Positions 1-7,957 of a stretch of 64,000 nucleotides of DNA are shown one piece after another. This stretch comes from an uncultured Gammaproteobacteria bacterium (lineage in GTDB: Bacteria; Pseudomonadota; Gammaproteobacteria; UBA4575): NCBI GenBank assembly GCA_951812785.1, contig OX638335.1:199630-263629 (forward strand), in the 5' to 3' direction. Position 1 is the stretch's first letter. Every line of letters starts with the position of its first letter. The position numbers were made by a program, and so were the translations under genes. The notes below the pieces were generated by a model that ran no database searches, had not been told where the DNA came from, and saw only the letters and a program-made list of their open reading frames with translations.

Positions 1-613
1 AATCAATAACAATGCTGTCATCTATAGGTGAGCCAGTAGGGTGGAGTATGCCGGAAATTTTAAAAGGTAGATTGTCATGGCTGGTAAGGCTTACATTGCC
101 TATGCCATGAGCGAGAGTGATTTCATCGTTTATAGAGTAGTTTAATTTTTTAGCAACATTTGATCCAGCGACTGCATCGAAAAGATTTGAGAATTCAGTG
201 CCGGTATCGAATAATAGTTTATTATTTTTTTTGTATTGATAATGCTGGAAGAAATCCTGATTGGTGCCAACCACGCGAAAGCCTTTATGTGAGTCACCTA
301 AAGAAATTGGAATGCTCCAATGAATGCGGGGGTGTTTGGTTATTTTTTCATAGCTTTCCCATGATACGTTATTAGTCGCGTTCCCAATGTGAAATATTGA
401 ATATAAAAGAAGCTGGACTGAACCGCTACGCGAACCAACAATTAGGTCAATGCCTGAGACAGTATTGACAAAATTATCTTTGGCTTGAACTCGAATGGTA
501 TCTACACTTAGAAAAAGCATAATACTGATGGCTAATGAGAGAATAGTTAAGCCAACAGAAAATTTTCTGAACCTAAAACTTTTTACTGCAAGGTTTAAAA
601 TTGATAGATTCAT
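1..613 (-). CDS. FtsX/MacB-type ABC transporter permease, partial (runs off left edge)
   Basis: The first 204 residues lie in the window, and no stop is reached before the edge. The start ATG shares bases with the TGA of the ATPase gene upstream (ATGA), the usual mark of translational coupling. The protein opens MNLSILNLAVKSFRFRKF, then has one hydrophobic helix (about residues 19-37) and a long soluble part containing IDLIVGSRSG and GFRVVGTNQDFF. This is the layout of FtsX-type permeases with a periplasmic core after the first helix. It is the membrane partner of the adjacent LolD-like ATPase. The zinc-operon context suggests a metal-linked role, which is inference. No substrate can be read from the sequence. 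Confidence 0.85.
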   Translation of the reverse strand, partial: MNLSILNLAVKSFRFRKFSVGLTILSLAISIMLFLSVDTIRVQAKDNFVNTVSGIDLIVGSRSGSVQLLLYSIFHIGNATNNVSWESYEKITKHPRIHWSIPISLGDSHKGFRVVGTNQDFFQHYQYKKNNKLLFDTGTEFSNLFDAVAGSNVAKKLNYSINDEITLAHGIGNVSLTSHDNLPFKISGILHPTGSPIDDSIVID

Positions 614-1320
614 GAAGAATGAGCTGAAGTTAAGTTGTCCATGGGCAGCGTGCGGTCAAACATTGTTGCTAGCGTATGATCATGACTGGCAAAAATTAAT
701 GTGCTATTAGTCTTTTTTACCTCATTAAAAAGTAGATCAATAAACCCATGTTTAGCATCGGCATCTAATGCAGAAGTGGGTTCATCAGCGATAATTATTT
801 CAGGTGCTCCAATTAACGCACGCGCTGCGGCGATACGCTGCTGTTGGCCAGTGCTAAGTTCGGTGATATTGCGATTAGAAATATTATGTTCATCTAAACC
901 TAATGATTCTAATATCTCCATCGCTTGGTGGTGAATGTCACTTTTATATTCCTGAGCTTTGGATAATCTATGTTTAGAGAACGATAATGGAAGCATAATA
1001 TTTTCCATTACCGTTAAATACGGTATCAAATTAAATTGCTGAAAAATAATGCCAAAATGATTAGCTCGAAATGAATCAAGTTGAGCTTTTTTTGTATGGG
1101 ATATGCTTTGATCTAATATTGAGATGCTTCCTTGCGTAGGTGTTAATACGCCTGTTAATAAATTTAACAACGTTGATTTTCCACTGCCACTTGCACCATG
1201 AATAAAAATCTTTGCCCCTTGTTCTATGGTTAACTTAGGGATGCTTAACAAGTCATTATGCGAGCCTGGCCATCGAAATACCAGTTGAGAAATCTGAATG
1301 CATTGTTTTGGTTTATCCAT
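610..1320 (-). CDS. LolD/MacB-type ABC transporter ATP-binding protein
   Basis: A 236-residue ATPase with all the expected motifs: Walker A GASGSGKST near residue 42, Q-loop FQQFNLIPYLTV, signature LSTGQQQRIAAARAL and Walker B IIIADEPTSALD. Length and motifs fit the small LolD/FtsE/MacB class, which powers FtsX-type permeases. The start overlaps the zrgA stop by one base (TAATG) and its stop overlaps the permease start, so zrgA, ATPase and permease form a tightly coupled operon. Gene neighbours point to zinc handling rather than lipoprotein release. It could act on a protein or peptide in the periplasm; the substrate is unknown. Confidence 0.9.
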   Translation of the reverse strand: MDKPKQCIQISQLVFRWPGSHNDLLSIPKLTIEQGAKIFIHGASGSGKSTLLNLLTGVLTPTQGSISILDQSISHTKKAQLDSFRANHFGIIFQQFNLIPYLTVMENIMLPLSFSKHRLSKAQEYKSDIHHQAMEILESLGLDEHNISNRNITELSTGQQQRIAAARALIGAPEIIIADEPTSALDADAKHGFIDLLFNEVKKTNSTLIFASHDHTLATMFDRTLPMDNLTSAHSS

Positions 1321-1871
1321 TAATGGATAGTCATTTTGTGATTTTCAGCATTTAGAGTAGTGAGAATCTGCTTATTATTCGATATGAATTGAACTTCAAT
1401 TTCTTTAACGCTAGTAATATTTTTGAATAGAGAAAATGAGATAAAAATAGCATCTTTTGGCGGACATTTGAAAATATACTCAATCTCTATATCGAAGTGT
1501 TTTTCAGTCGAGGTTGATGCATTATTATTCTGCTTGATATTACTTGATGAAATATGAGTGCAATTAGGTCGAAATTCGATAATGTTAGACGCTTCTGACA
1601 AGGTCTTTAATGCATCGTTAAATGATTTTTGCTCTTGCTTATTCGCGGGTGCATGTTCGAACCCAAAGGCATTGATTGCAGGTATTGTAAGGTGAAGATG
1701 AATCTGATCGTGGCTATAAGAAATTAATGCAGAAGCTCTGTCATGTTCGTGGGCATGTTGCTGTGTGAATTCTAAACCATGATCCTGGTGATTATATTCG
1801 GCATATGTATTTGAGATGACTAAGTGCAGGAAGGCGAATACAAGTACGATGAATTTTATTAATAGCCTAAT
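1320..1871 (-). CDS. zrgA: ZrgA-like (DUF2796) periplasmic zinc-associated protein with a probable ATT start
   Basis: The open frame encodes about 183 residues. There is no ATG, GTG or TTG at the 5' end; the first TTG (1601) would discard half the protein. Starting at ATT (1869-1871) gives a clean signal peptide, MRLLIKFIVLVFAFLHL..SNTYA, then a His-rich mature start with HQDHG, HAHEHDR and IHLHLTIPA. Later parts include FEHAP, CTHISS and a C-terminal beta-rich region ending HKMTIH. These are traits of the DUF2796/ZrgA family, periplasmic proteins linked to zinc uptake in Vibrio. It lies 4 bases after the MerC-like gene and overlaps the ATPase start. The rare start may limit its translation or rely on coupling. 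Confidence 0.75.
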   Translation of the reverse strand: MRLLIKFIVLVFAFLHLVISNTYAEYNHQDHGLEFTQQHAHEHDRASALISYSHDQIHLHLTIPAINAFGFEHAPANKQEQKSFNDALKTLSEASNIIEFRPNCTHISSSNIKQNNNASTSTEKHFDIEIEYIFKCPPKDAIFISFSLFKNITSVKEIEVQFISNNKQILTTLNAENHKMTIH

Positions 1872-1875
1872 TAGA

Positions 1876-2286
1876 TCAGTGTATATGTTTCTTTCTGGTT
1901 TCTTGAAGATTTAGAATGTGTCCAACTGCGTGCACTAAACCGCCAGTGATAGTTAAAAGAGTTTCGCCTTCGTGAGGTATAACGTTGTCGATTAACAATC
2001 GTTCTGCGAATAAAGCGATAAAAGTTAAGATGGCTAAACCAAAGCTAGCAACCACTAGCGGTACAATTTTTTGATGTGAGCGATATCCAGTTATCAATGC
2101 AATTAAGCTTATAGGTAGAATAAATAATAAAATGAATTGATGAAACCAAAATTCATGTATTTCATTGCCATGATGGACTGTTGCTGTGAGTAGAGGAATT
2201 ATACTGGCAATGATGGGAAAGGCGATGCAGTGTATGGCACACAAACCCGATAGCAATATGGCAGATCGATCAAAGAGTTCCTGCAT
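1876..2286 (-). CDS. MerC-family inner membrane protein
   Basis: This 136-residue protein has about four hydrophobic segments. The first carries the hallmark LLSGLCAIHCIAFPII, where the Cys/His group resembles the metal-binding first helix of MerC mercury transporters. Many MerC-domain proteins sit next to zur and zinc genes rather than mer operons. Here it starts one base after the zur stop and ends 4 bases before zrgA, so it is the second gene of the Zur operon. A role in zinc or other soft-metal passage across the inner membrane is likely but inferred. The C-terminus, QETRKKHIH, is hydrophilic. Confidence 0.8.
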   Translation of the reverse strand: MQELFDRSAILLSGLCAIHCIAFPIIASIIPLLTATVHHGNEIHEFWFHQFILLFILPISLIALITGYRSHQKIVPLVVASFGLAILTFIALFAERLLIDNVIPHEGETLLTITGGLVHAVGHILNLQETRKKHIH

Positions 2287-2287
2287 G

Positions 2288-2746
2288 TTACTTTGTACAG
2301 CTTGTACAGGTTCCGTGAATTTCGATTGATGTTTGATTGGGTATGAATCCTTGTTTTTTACTTGTTTCTAATAGTGTTTTGTCGAGTTTTGGTTCATGCA
2401 TTTCTTTAACTTCATCGCATTCATCGCAAATAAAAAATTTACTGTCCAACTTGTTATGATCCACTTCGCAGCCAATGAAGGCGTTACTGCTCTCAATTTT
2501 GTGAATGAGATGATTTTCTAATAAAAAATCTAATGCGCGGTATACGGTAGGGGGGTTTTCAATATGGTTACCAGTACTCAATTTTGCGAGTAAGTCATAC
2601 GCTTTAATAGGTTTATGACTTTGCCAGATAAGCTCAAGAATTTTTCTTCGAGTAGGTGTGAGACGCAATGTTTTTTTAGCGCAGACTTGCTCGGCTCGCG
2701 TTAGAGCATCTTTAATGCATATATTGTGGTGATGATGCTCTCTCAT
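2288..2746 (-). CDS. zur: Zinc uptake regulator Zur (Fur family)
   Basis: A 152-residue Fur-family repressor. The winged-helix region has LRLTPTRRKILELIWQS and PPTVYRALDFLLE, and the metal/dimer domain has two CxxC motifs, CDEC and CTSC. The motifs RAEQVCAK near the N-terminus and AYDLL match Zur rather than Fur. The N-terminus is unusually His-rich (MREHHHHN). As first gene of an operon with MerC-like, zrgA and ABC genes, and with a Zur box just upstream, it likely autoregulates zinc acquisition, releasing DNA when zinc is scarce. Confidence 0.92.
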   Translation of the reverse strand: MREHHHHNICIKDALTRAEQVCAKKTLRLTPTRRKILELIWQSHKPIKAYDLLAKLSTGNHIENPPTVYRALDFLLENHLIHKIESSNAFIGCEVDHNKLDSKFFICDECDEVKEMHEPKLDKTLLETSKKQGFIPNQTSIEIHGTCTSCTK

Positions 2747-2789
2747 GAGGTTTTAGCGAATGTTCTTTATTGTAAGGCAATATTATATT

Positions 2790-2807
2790 GTAATGTTATA
2801 ACAATGC
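2790..2807. promoter_or_regulatory. Zur operator (Zur box)
   Basis: The 18-mer GTAATGTTATAACAATGC is an imperfect palindrome centred on TTATAA; its half-sites match at 7 of 9 positions. It resembles the gammaproteobacterial Zur consensus built around GTAATGTTATAACATTAC. It lies 44 bases upstream of the zur start in an AT-rich region, where it could cover a promoter. This predicts zinc-dependent autorepression of the whole operon. Confidence 0.75.
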
Positions 2808-2902
2808 AATGCCTATTTTCTAAAGATGAAACCCAGATAAATGGCGGAGTTGGTTTACTGGTTTAAGCCAAGAAGAATATAACCTTGTTCTGAAAAAGGC
2901 TG

Positions 2903-3675
2903 CTATAGCCAGTGTTCACATTTTTTAACTAGATCTATTTGATTTCTAGCATTCAAACGATTCCTAGCATTTCTAAACTGATTCTCAATAGTACGCGTAG
3001 ATTTGTTTAACTGATCAGCAATTTGTTTATAAGTTAGGCCTTTAGCTGCCAGGCGAATAGCGATTAGTTCTGATTCGGTTGGCTTTGAAAACATGCTGTG
3101 TAATTTTGGATTGAACCAATAATTACTTATGCCAGCAAGTGGGCCAAGGAATTTCGAACAAAATGTTTGCATGAAATTGATTTCATGTTCACTCCAAACA
3201 TGAGGTTTAAGCGTGTAATCTATACATGCAATACCAATTAACTTTTCTTCCCATAGCAGCCTCTGCAAAAGCATTGATTTGCAACCAGCATTTAAAAACA
3301 CATCTTTTAATTCCTTAAGCTCATCATGTGACGACACATTATTGATTGCCATAGGTGATGATGTTTGCCAAATCTTTTGCATGACTTCGTGCTGATTGGG
3401 TAATAGTAATCCAATAATTGAAGGTGGGTTGTTTTATTTCTGTATTCGGTAATAGGGGTGTAATGCTGGTGACTAGGTGTTGCAAAACCAGCATCAGCGC
3501 GACACACTGATAGTTCGGCAACCATAAATTCTAGGCCGATTTGCACCAGCTGTTTTGGATTATCTATGACAATGATCATATGAGCTGCACAGTTAAGCAT
3601 GCGATTATCGTGTGAGCGATTTGACTCAATGTATTCTTTTCTTAGAGACTGTACGGATGGTGGTTGATCATTCAA
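2903..3675 (-). pseudogene. LuxR-type (GAF plus HTH) regulator, frameshifted
   Basis: Two overlapping frames make one regulator. The N-terminal frame (3675 to about 3400) starts MNDQPPSVQSLRKEYIESN and continues to LQLLDYYYP. The C-terminal frame resumes NQHEVMQKIWQTSSPMAI and runs to the end. The join lies at a run of three Cs on the minus strand (plus 3398-3400), where one more C would restore the frame. The C-terminus has a LuxR HTH: TESELIAIRLAAKGLTYKQI and then TRTIENQFRNARNRLNA. The middle looks like a GAF-type sensor. It is divergent from the cupin gene, so it probably once controlled it. Sequencing error is possible because only one base is missing. Confidence 0.75.
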
Positions 3676-3786
3676 TGGTTTGATTTTGTTTATGGTTGGC
3701 TAGAATGTTTAGGGGTTATTTGCCATATACGAATTGTGATAACTATCTTAAGTATTGTCTCAAGTTTATACATGAAAGGAATAACA

Positions 3787-4137
3787 ATGGGAATGAAACA
3801 TTTCGATAAAGCTCAGTCGAAACAGATTAAATCGCTAGATATAGAGGGGATTAATGTTTATTTGCAAGATACAGTGTCTTCTAGTAATGACGATGCACCT
3901 ATAACTGGCGGATTTTTTAGAATGGAAGCAGGCAGCTCACTTGAATACACTTATTCGTATGATGAATGCAAGATAATGCTAGACGGCGAAATGACAATTG
4001 CCGAGAGCGGCGGGGAAACTGTAACCTTAAAGCCTGGAGATGTGGTTTATTTTGATAGTGGAACTACAGTGACATTTTCATCAAAATCATCTGGCACGGC
4101 ATTTTATGTTGGGCAAAGAAAGTTTGGCGTACTATAG
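3787..4137 (+). CDS. Small cupin-domain protein (EutQ-like)
   Basis: The chosen start is the ATG at 3787 (MGMKHFDKAQSKQ), with GAAAGGA 8 bases upstream; reading from further upstream adds residues unlike the family. The 116-residue product is a single beta-barrel cupin: SYDECKIMLDGEMTIAE, then LKPGDVVYFDSGTTVTF. The first cupin motif lacks the usual His pair (YDECK instead of HxH), as in EutQ-type cupins, so metal binding is uncertain. A divergent LuxR-type gene (now frameshifted) lies upstream. The function is not identifiable beyond the fold. Confidence 0.75.
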   Translation: MGMKHFDKAQSKQIKSLDIEGINVYLQDTVSSSNDDAPITGGFFRMEAGSSLEYTYSYDECKIMLDGEMTIAESGGETVTLKPGDVVYFDSGTTVTFSSKSSGTAFYVGQRKFGVL

Positions 4138-4151
4138 AAGGTAATTAATAT

Positions 4152-4286
4152 TTAATTGTAAATGTTTCCGCGGCAGTATTGTTCTTGCTTAGCCTTTTTA
4201 TGACTTGCATCTTGATCAATAACTTCGTCGATAGCACGGCCGCAGGAGACTAGCTTTTTGTTAATATTATTTAAGTTGGTTTCATA
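4152..4286 (-). other. Possible coding remnant in the 4138-4380 gap
   Basis: The gap between the cupin and MOSC genes holds a 44-codon open stretch on the minus strand with protein-like composition (for example VSCGRAIDEVIDQDASHKK and QEQYCRGN before the stop). It has no start codon and is closed by an in-frame TAA upstream. It may be the 3' end of a decayed gene. I do not recognise the family, and chance is possible. Confidence 0.25.
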
Positions 4287-4380
4287 TTATTGCAAATTAA
4301 CTTACTAGCATTAAGCAATCTTAATTTGCATTTTGTCGCTATGGTGACTGATGAATTTCTCAAGTTTCTAACAGTACTAG

Positions 4381-5046
4381 CTATTGTTGAGAAGATTCAT
4401 TCAATCGTTTTTCAAAAGTAGCTTTCCAACTATTAGATAATTGCTGACATTCTAGGATAGAAGCAATGTCTTTTTTGACTGGGTCAGGCGAGTACATTAG
4501 TTGACTGGCTCGTGTGATACTCCAAGATGGATTGTTGCTTTCAATTAGCTTGAGTGTGTCCGAACTTTTCACATAACCTTCCTGTAACACGCGCAAATAC
4601 CAACCTGTTTTGCCAGTTCTTTGTATCCAGCGTGGAAGTTCTGCTTGATTGAATTTGCGTGCTAACTTCCAACAGGGTTGGCGCGGCTGAGATACTTCAA
4701 CAATGCAAGAACCTACTTGATAAATGTCCCCAATGCATACGTTATTCTCAAGTAAGCCTGATACAGTAAAATTCTCTCCGAAAGAACCGTTATTGGGTGA
4801 TGGTAAGTTGAGGCGTTTGCGTAGTGGAAAGCGAGCGCGTTGATTCCAGTAGATATAATGCTCAATGGGATATATATGAACAGCTTTATCTAAACCGCCG
4901 TGTACAGTTAGATCTGCTTGTTTATCACCGTCTAGGTTGTTTTTATTTAGAAACACCTGGCCTTGAATGGGTGATTTATATATTGCTGTGATCCAGTCTG
5001 GAGTGATAGATTTTGGCTTTCCTACTTGAATGCTTTCGATGCGCAT
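4381..5046 (-). CDS. MOSC domain protein, YiiM type
   Basis: A 221-residue protein with the YiiM pattern: VHGGLDKAVHIYPIEHY near residue 50, GSFGENFTVSG, a CIGDIYQVG segment, and VSQPRQPCWKLARKF carrying the conserved Cys. MOSC proteins bind molybdenum cofactor, and YiiM-type members reduce N-hydroxylated purines such as 6-hydroxylaminopurine. The length fits the family. It stands alone between a gap and the divergently read djlA-like gene. The start at MRIESIQVGKPK is supported by the normal family N-terminus. Confidence 0.88.
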   Translation of the reverse strand: MRIESIQVGKPKSITPDWITAIYKSPIQGQVFLNKNNLDGDKQADLTVHGGLDKAVHIYPIEHYIYWNQRARFPLRKRLNLPSPNNGSFGENFTVSGLLENNVCIGDIYQVGSCIVEVSQPRQPCWKLARKFNQAELPRWIQRTGKTGWYLRVLQEGYVKSSDTLKLIESNNPSWSITRASQLMYSPDPVKKDIASILECQQLSNSWKATFEKRLNESSQQ

Positions 5047-5119
5047 GATGCAATCTTATATATGTGAAATCACATCTTAATGAAATTATGCAGCAATCAA
5101 AAGATAGGAGAGTAGTCTC

Positions 5120-5910
5120 ATGAGTTGGTGGGGGAAAATAGCTGGTGGTGGTATCGGTTTAGTACTTGGCGGACCATTAGGAGGTATGCTTGGTGCAGTA
5201 TTGGACCATCAAGTGGATAAGGCCAATAAGCTTAAGGAAGGTACTGCTCCCGGGTCACAAGCAACAGCGCAAGCGGGATTTTTACAGCCACTTTCTCCGT
5301 TATGGGCCATACAGCGAAGGCAGACGGACATGTGACTCTACAAGAAATTCAAGCGGCTGAGCAGATTTTTGACCATATGAATTTTCAGCCTGATCAGCGC
5401 AATGCTGCGATTGAGCTATTCAACAAGGGTAAGCAAAAAGACTTCAACCTAGATGAAGTGTTAGCACAATTCAAAAAAGAATGTGGTCGAAAAATTACTT
5501 TAATTCAAATGTTCATGCAGATTCAGTTACAAGCTGCGTATGCTGATGGAAGTAAACATCCCGCAGAGGATAAAATTCTAAAAGATATATGTAAGGTTCT
5601 AGGTTATCCGGTTTCAATGTTGAGTCAACTTGAAGCTATGTTGTATGCACAAAATAGAAATTATTCAGGGAGCCCCAATCAACCATCTAGCCGTTCACAA
5701 ATTGGTAACGCTTACTCGGTGTTAGGTGTTAAGCAAAATGCTGCCGATGCAGAGATTAAAAAAGCTTATCGTCGCTTAATGAACCAACATCATCCTGATA
5801 AACTAATATCAAAAGGATTGCCTGAGGCAATGATTCAAGTAGCAACAGACAAGTCGCGGCAAATTCAAAAGGCTTACGAAATGATTAAAAACTTTAAAAA
5901 GGCTAAGTAA
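5120..5910 (+). pseudogene. djlA: DjlA-like membrane co-chaperone, frameshifted
   Basis: Two frames together give a complete DjlA. Frame one encodes the Gly-rich membrane segment (WWGKIAGGGIGLVLGGPLGG) and a linker ending AQAGF. Frame two continues FTATFSVMGHTAKADGHVT, a TerB-like helical domain with AAYADGS, a Ser/Asn linker, and a C-terminal J domain with HHPDKL. The join is a run of five Ts (5279-5283); one more T restores the frame. DjlA anchors DnaK function at the inner membrane. The rest of the sequence looks well conserved, so this is either a very recent lesion or a base-calling error. Confidence 0.8.
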
Positions 5911-5955
5911 ATAGTTTTGTCAAATTAATGTAATCTGAAGTTGTCGTGAGCTAAG

Positions 5956-6226
5956 CTATGGAATCGGGTTTTGCTGAATATTCTCTAACGTTAGCTGTAG
6001 CACGAAATCTATTTGTTCTAAGTTCATACGATTAGCTTCTTGGCACTGCGCCAGAGATGCCTCTTGAAAATGTAATATGTGTAGCTCTAGCTAGGTTATT
6101 GGTTTGTGCTAGCTAGAACGCTATTTATTATAAATATCTAGATGTGTTTGAGCCTGCTTTATGTTGTTCGTTAGCAATATTTTTGGTGCTAGCAAACGTG
6201 GATGCTAAATAGTACATTGCTTTCAT
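5956..6226 (-). pseudogene. Unrecognised decayed gene, two out-of-frame pieces
   Basis: The 5911-6247 gap holds two protein-like minus-strand stretches. The upstream piece (6226 to 6128) reads MKAMYYLASTFASTKNIA and on to a TAA. The downstream piece (about 6090 to 5956) reads FQEASLAQCQEANRMNLEQ and IDFVLQLTLENIQQNPIP before a TAG. Both are predicted helical and rich in Ala, Gln and Asn, and together they could be a lost protein of 90-100 residues. I do not recognise the family, and the link between the pieces is inference. Confidence 0.3.
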
Positions 6227-6247
6227 TGCTGCTATCTTCAAAAAGGT

Positions 6248-6643
6248 TTATTCGGTAGCTTTTTCAGATTGCTTGGCTCGACTAGGTACTCTCCACAGTA
6301 ATGTGGTCAACATTATGCCGAGAAAGAAAATGACTATGCGTAGCCAAGATATTTTTAATAGAAATATTGAGATGCTAAGTGTAATCCAGATAAAAATTAT
6401 TGCCTTAACTTTTACATCTTGTGGAAGGTTTTTATCACCCTGGTAGCTATTAATGAGGGGCCCAAAAAAAGAATGTGCCAATAACCACTGATGGAATCGT
6501 GGTGATGATTTTGCAAAACACGTCGCTGCTAATAGCATAAATGGTGTAGTCGGGAGTAGCGGTAATACGATGCCTATTACCCCTAAGACGATAGAAACCC
6601 ATCCTGTACTAATCAGAAAATATTGTTTTGCCTTATTTTGCAT
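6248..6643 (-). CDS. ybaN: YbaN/DUF454 small inner membrane protein
   Basis: A 131-residue protein with the DUF454 signature: GWVSIVLGVIGIVLPLLPTT, then PFMLLAATCFAKSSPRFHQW. There are two to three further hydrophobic segments and a charged tail (RAKQSEKATE). Family members are small inner membrane proteins of unknown biochemical function. The start MQNKAKQYFL fits the family, and the length is normal. It stands as a single gene between two degenerate gaps. Confidence 0.88.
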   Translation of the reverse strand: MQNKAKQYFLISTGWVSIVLGVIGIVLPLLPTTPFMLLAATCFAKSSPRFHQWLLAHSFFGPLINSYQGDKNLPQDVKVKAIIFIWITLSISIFLLKISWLRIVIFFLGIMLTTLLWRVPSRAKQSEKATE

Positions 6644-7109
6644 GAGTGTTTCTAGGTAATAGTTAGACTAGATTCAAAAAAGTACTTATAGTTTTTTATT
6701 CAATGCTTATGGGCTAATCTAATTTTAGTCTTTAATTATTTCGTGTAAATCTTTCAGTTGGTTAAAGATATCATTGTCCAAGAGAATAAGGTTTAGCCCA
6801 CATAACATCGTCTAATTGATGATCTTAAACTGAATCTGACTGCTAACCATTAAGCAATATCTTTAAGTTTACTGTGCGGAGCCATACCTTGCGCATGAGA
6901 ATTAAATTAACCTGTTGAATTATAAGAAAATTAATGGGATAGGCTATTTTCTATCGCATGTTAGAGAAATGATTGTGTTGCTGAATGCCATGGTCAGAGA
7001 TAGCGCTTATTGGAATGAACATGCAGTAATTTTATAAAAGTATCGTTATAGCTATTTTAAACAAATAATCTTTACTGTTACAGTCTGGCTATTGTTCTGT
7101 AGAATAGTG
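6644..7109. other. Gene-poor gap of about 465 bases
   Basis: AT-rich sequence without a convincing gene. Short protein-like fragments exist on the minus strand (for example NDIFNQLKDLHEIIKD ending near 6732) but have no usable start and are interrupted. It should contain the promoter of ybaN (leftward) and of the GlsB-like gene (rightward); I see no clear consensus promoter or hairpin. Confidence 0.4.
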
Positions 7110-7355
7110 ATGGGATTTCTAACGTCAATAATTTTAGGTTTGCTAGTTGGCACGCTGGCTAAATGGATTATGCCTGGTAAAGGTCTAGGCGGGTTGTTCG
7201 TAATCATGGTGCTCGGCATTGCTGGTGCAATGATTGGCGGCTTTATTGGTACTCAATTAGGTATTGCTGATGTTACTGGGTTTAACCTCCTTAGTATTGG
7301 ATTAGCTACGCTTGGAGCAGTAATATTGCTAGTTATTTTTCGCTTACTTACTTGA
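7110..7355 (+). CDS. GlsB/YeaQ/YmgE family small membrane protein
   Basis: An 81-residue protein with three hydrophobic helices and the family's glycine-rich pattern: IILGLLVGTLAKWIMPGKG, then GIAGAMIGGFIGTQLG. I choose the ATG at 7110 (MGFLTSII) because the family begins just before the first helix; a GTG at 7107 and a TTG at 7092 are alternatives. Members are stress-induced in many bacteria and are called transglycosylase-associated, with no proven activity. The gene is followed after 5 bases by a small secreted-type frame. Confidence 0.85.
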   Translation: MGFLTSIILGLLVGTLAKWIMPGKGLGGLFVIMVLGIAGAMIGGFIGTQLGIADVTGFNLLSIGLATLGAVILLVIFRLLT

Positions 7356-7360
7356 TTAAC

Positions 7361-7507
7361 ATGACACTGAATCGAATCATTTTTTTGTTGCTTGTGTCTA
7401 GTTCTCTATTTTCACAATCTGTATTTGTAAATAGTTTGGGTAATCACAATAAAAAATTTACGTCAGTGTCTAAGATGAGCAAGTCTGATTTGGATGAGCT
7501 GGTTTAG
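7361..7507 (+). CDS. Small putative secreted peptide (48 residues)
   Basis: This frame starts 5 bases after the GlsB-like gene. The N-terminus, MTLNRIIFLLLVSSSLFSQS, looks like a signal peptide with a plausible cleavage near residue 20. The rest is short and polar (NKKFTSVSKMSKSDLDELV). No ribosome binding site stands out, and coupling to the upstream gene is possible. I recognise no family. It could be a real small envelope protein or the truncated start of a longer lost gene. Confidence 0.35.
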   Translation: MTLNRIIFLLLVSSSLFSQSVFVNSLGNHNKKFTSVSKMSKSDLDELV

Positions 7508-7515
7508 CAGCTCAT

Positions 7516-7821
7516 TTAAGCTTCAGCGTTAATAATAATGGTGTGTTGCTCTAATCCACCTTTTTTAGTGAACGCCTCTTCTGGCATTGGATTTTGATGA
7601 GCTAATTTAAAGTCATCGCTACCCACCCAGCTGTTAAAAGCAGCTTCGTCTTGCCATTCTGTGTACACCACATAAGGCGCATGTTTAGATTGAGATTTTA
7701 GAATTTGCATGCGCTTAAACCCTGATTGTTTATCTATTTGACCTGAGCGTTTTTGAAAGCGATTTTCGAATTCTTCATGCCAGTCAGGATGTACAAAAAC
7801 ACGATTAGTGACAACAAACAT
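7516..7821 (-). CDS. Antibiotic biosynthesis monooxygenase (ABM) domain protein
   Basis: A 101-residue dimeric ferredoxin-like fold protein. Recognisable are MFVVTNRVFVHPDWHEEFE, the Trp/Asp-rich YTEWQDEAAFNSWVGSDDF, and a C-terminal strand with EQHTIIINAEA. ABM/IsdG-like proteins include haem-degrading monooxygenases and quinone oxygenases. The pattern NRV..H....E.FE..F resembles HmoA/IsdG-type members, but the substrate cannot be fixed. It is divergent from the TetR gene and shares its promoter region, which holds a palindromic operator, so TetR control is plausible. Confidence 0.8.
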   Translation of the reverse strand: MFVVTNRVFVHPDWHEEFENRFQKRSGQIDKQSGFKRMQILKSQSKHAPYVVYTEWQDEAAFNSWVGSDDFKLAHQNPMPEEAFTKKGGLEQHTIIINAEA

Positions 7822-7904
7822 CTTATATTAATCCTTAATAAAACCAATGACTTACTTTATAGAATAGTGTGTCAGATTAAGAAGAAATTAACTAGCCCTT
7901 GGGC

Positions 7905-7920
7905 GTGAGTGAGCACTCAC
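7905..7920. promoter_or_regulatory. Palindromic operator, probably for the TetR regulator
   Basis: GTGAGTG-AG-CACTCAC is a perfect 7-base inverted repeat with a 2-base centre, 38 bases upstream of the tetR start and 84 bases from the ABM start. TetR-family proteins typically bind such short palindromes in the divergent promoter region. It could control both the tetR-aas operon and the ABM gene. Confidence 0.65.
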
Positions 7921-7957
7921 TTACAATATGATCATTGCTTTAGAGTGACATTTGAGA

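Noticed and set aside
6644-7109. Hidden small genes in this gap
   Set aside because: Only fragments of about 20 residues without start or ribosome site; not distinguishable from chance.
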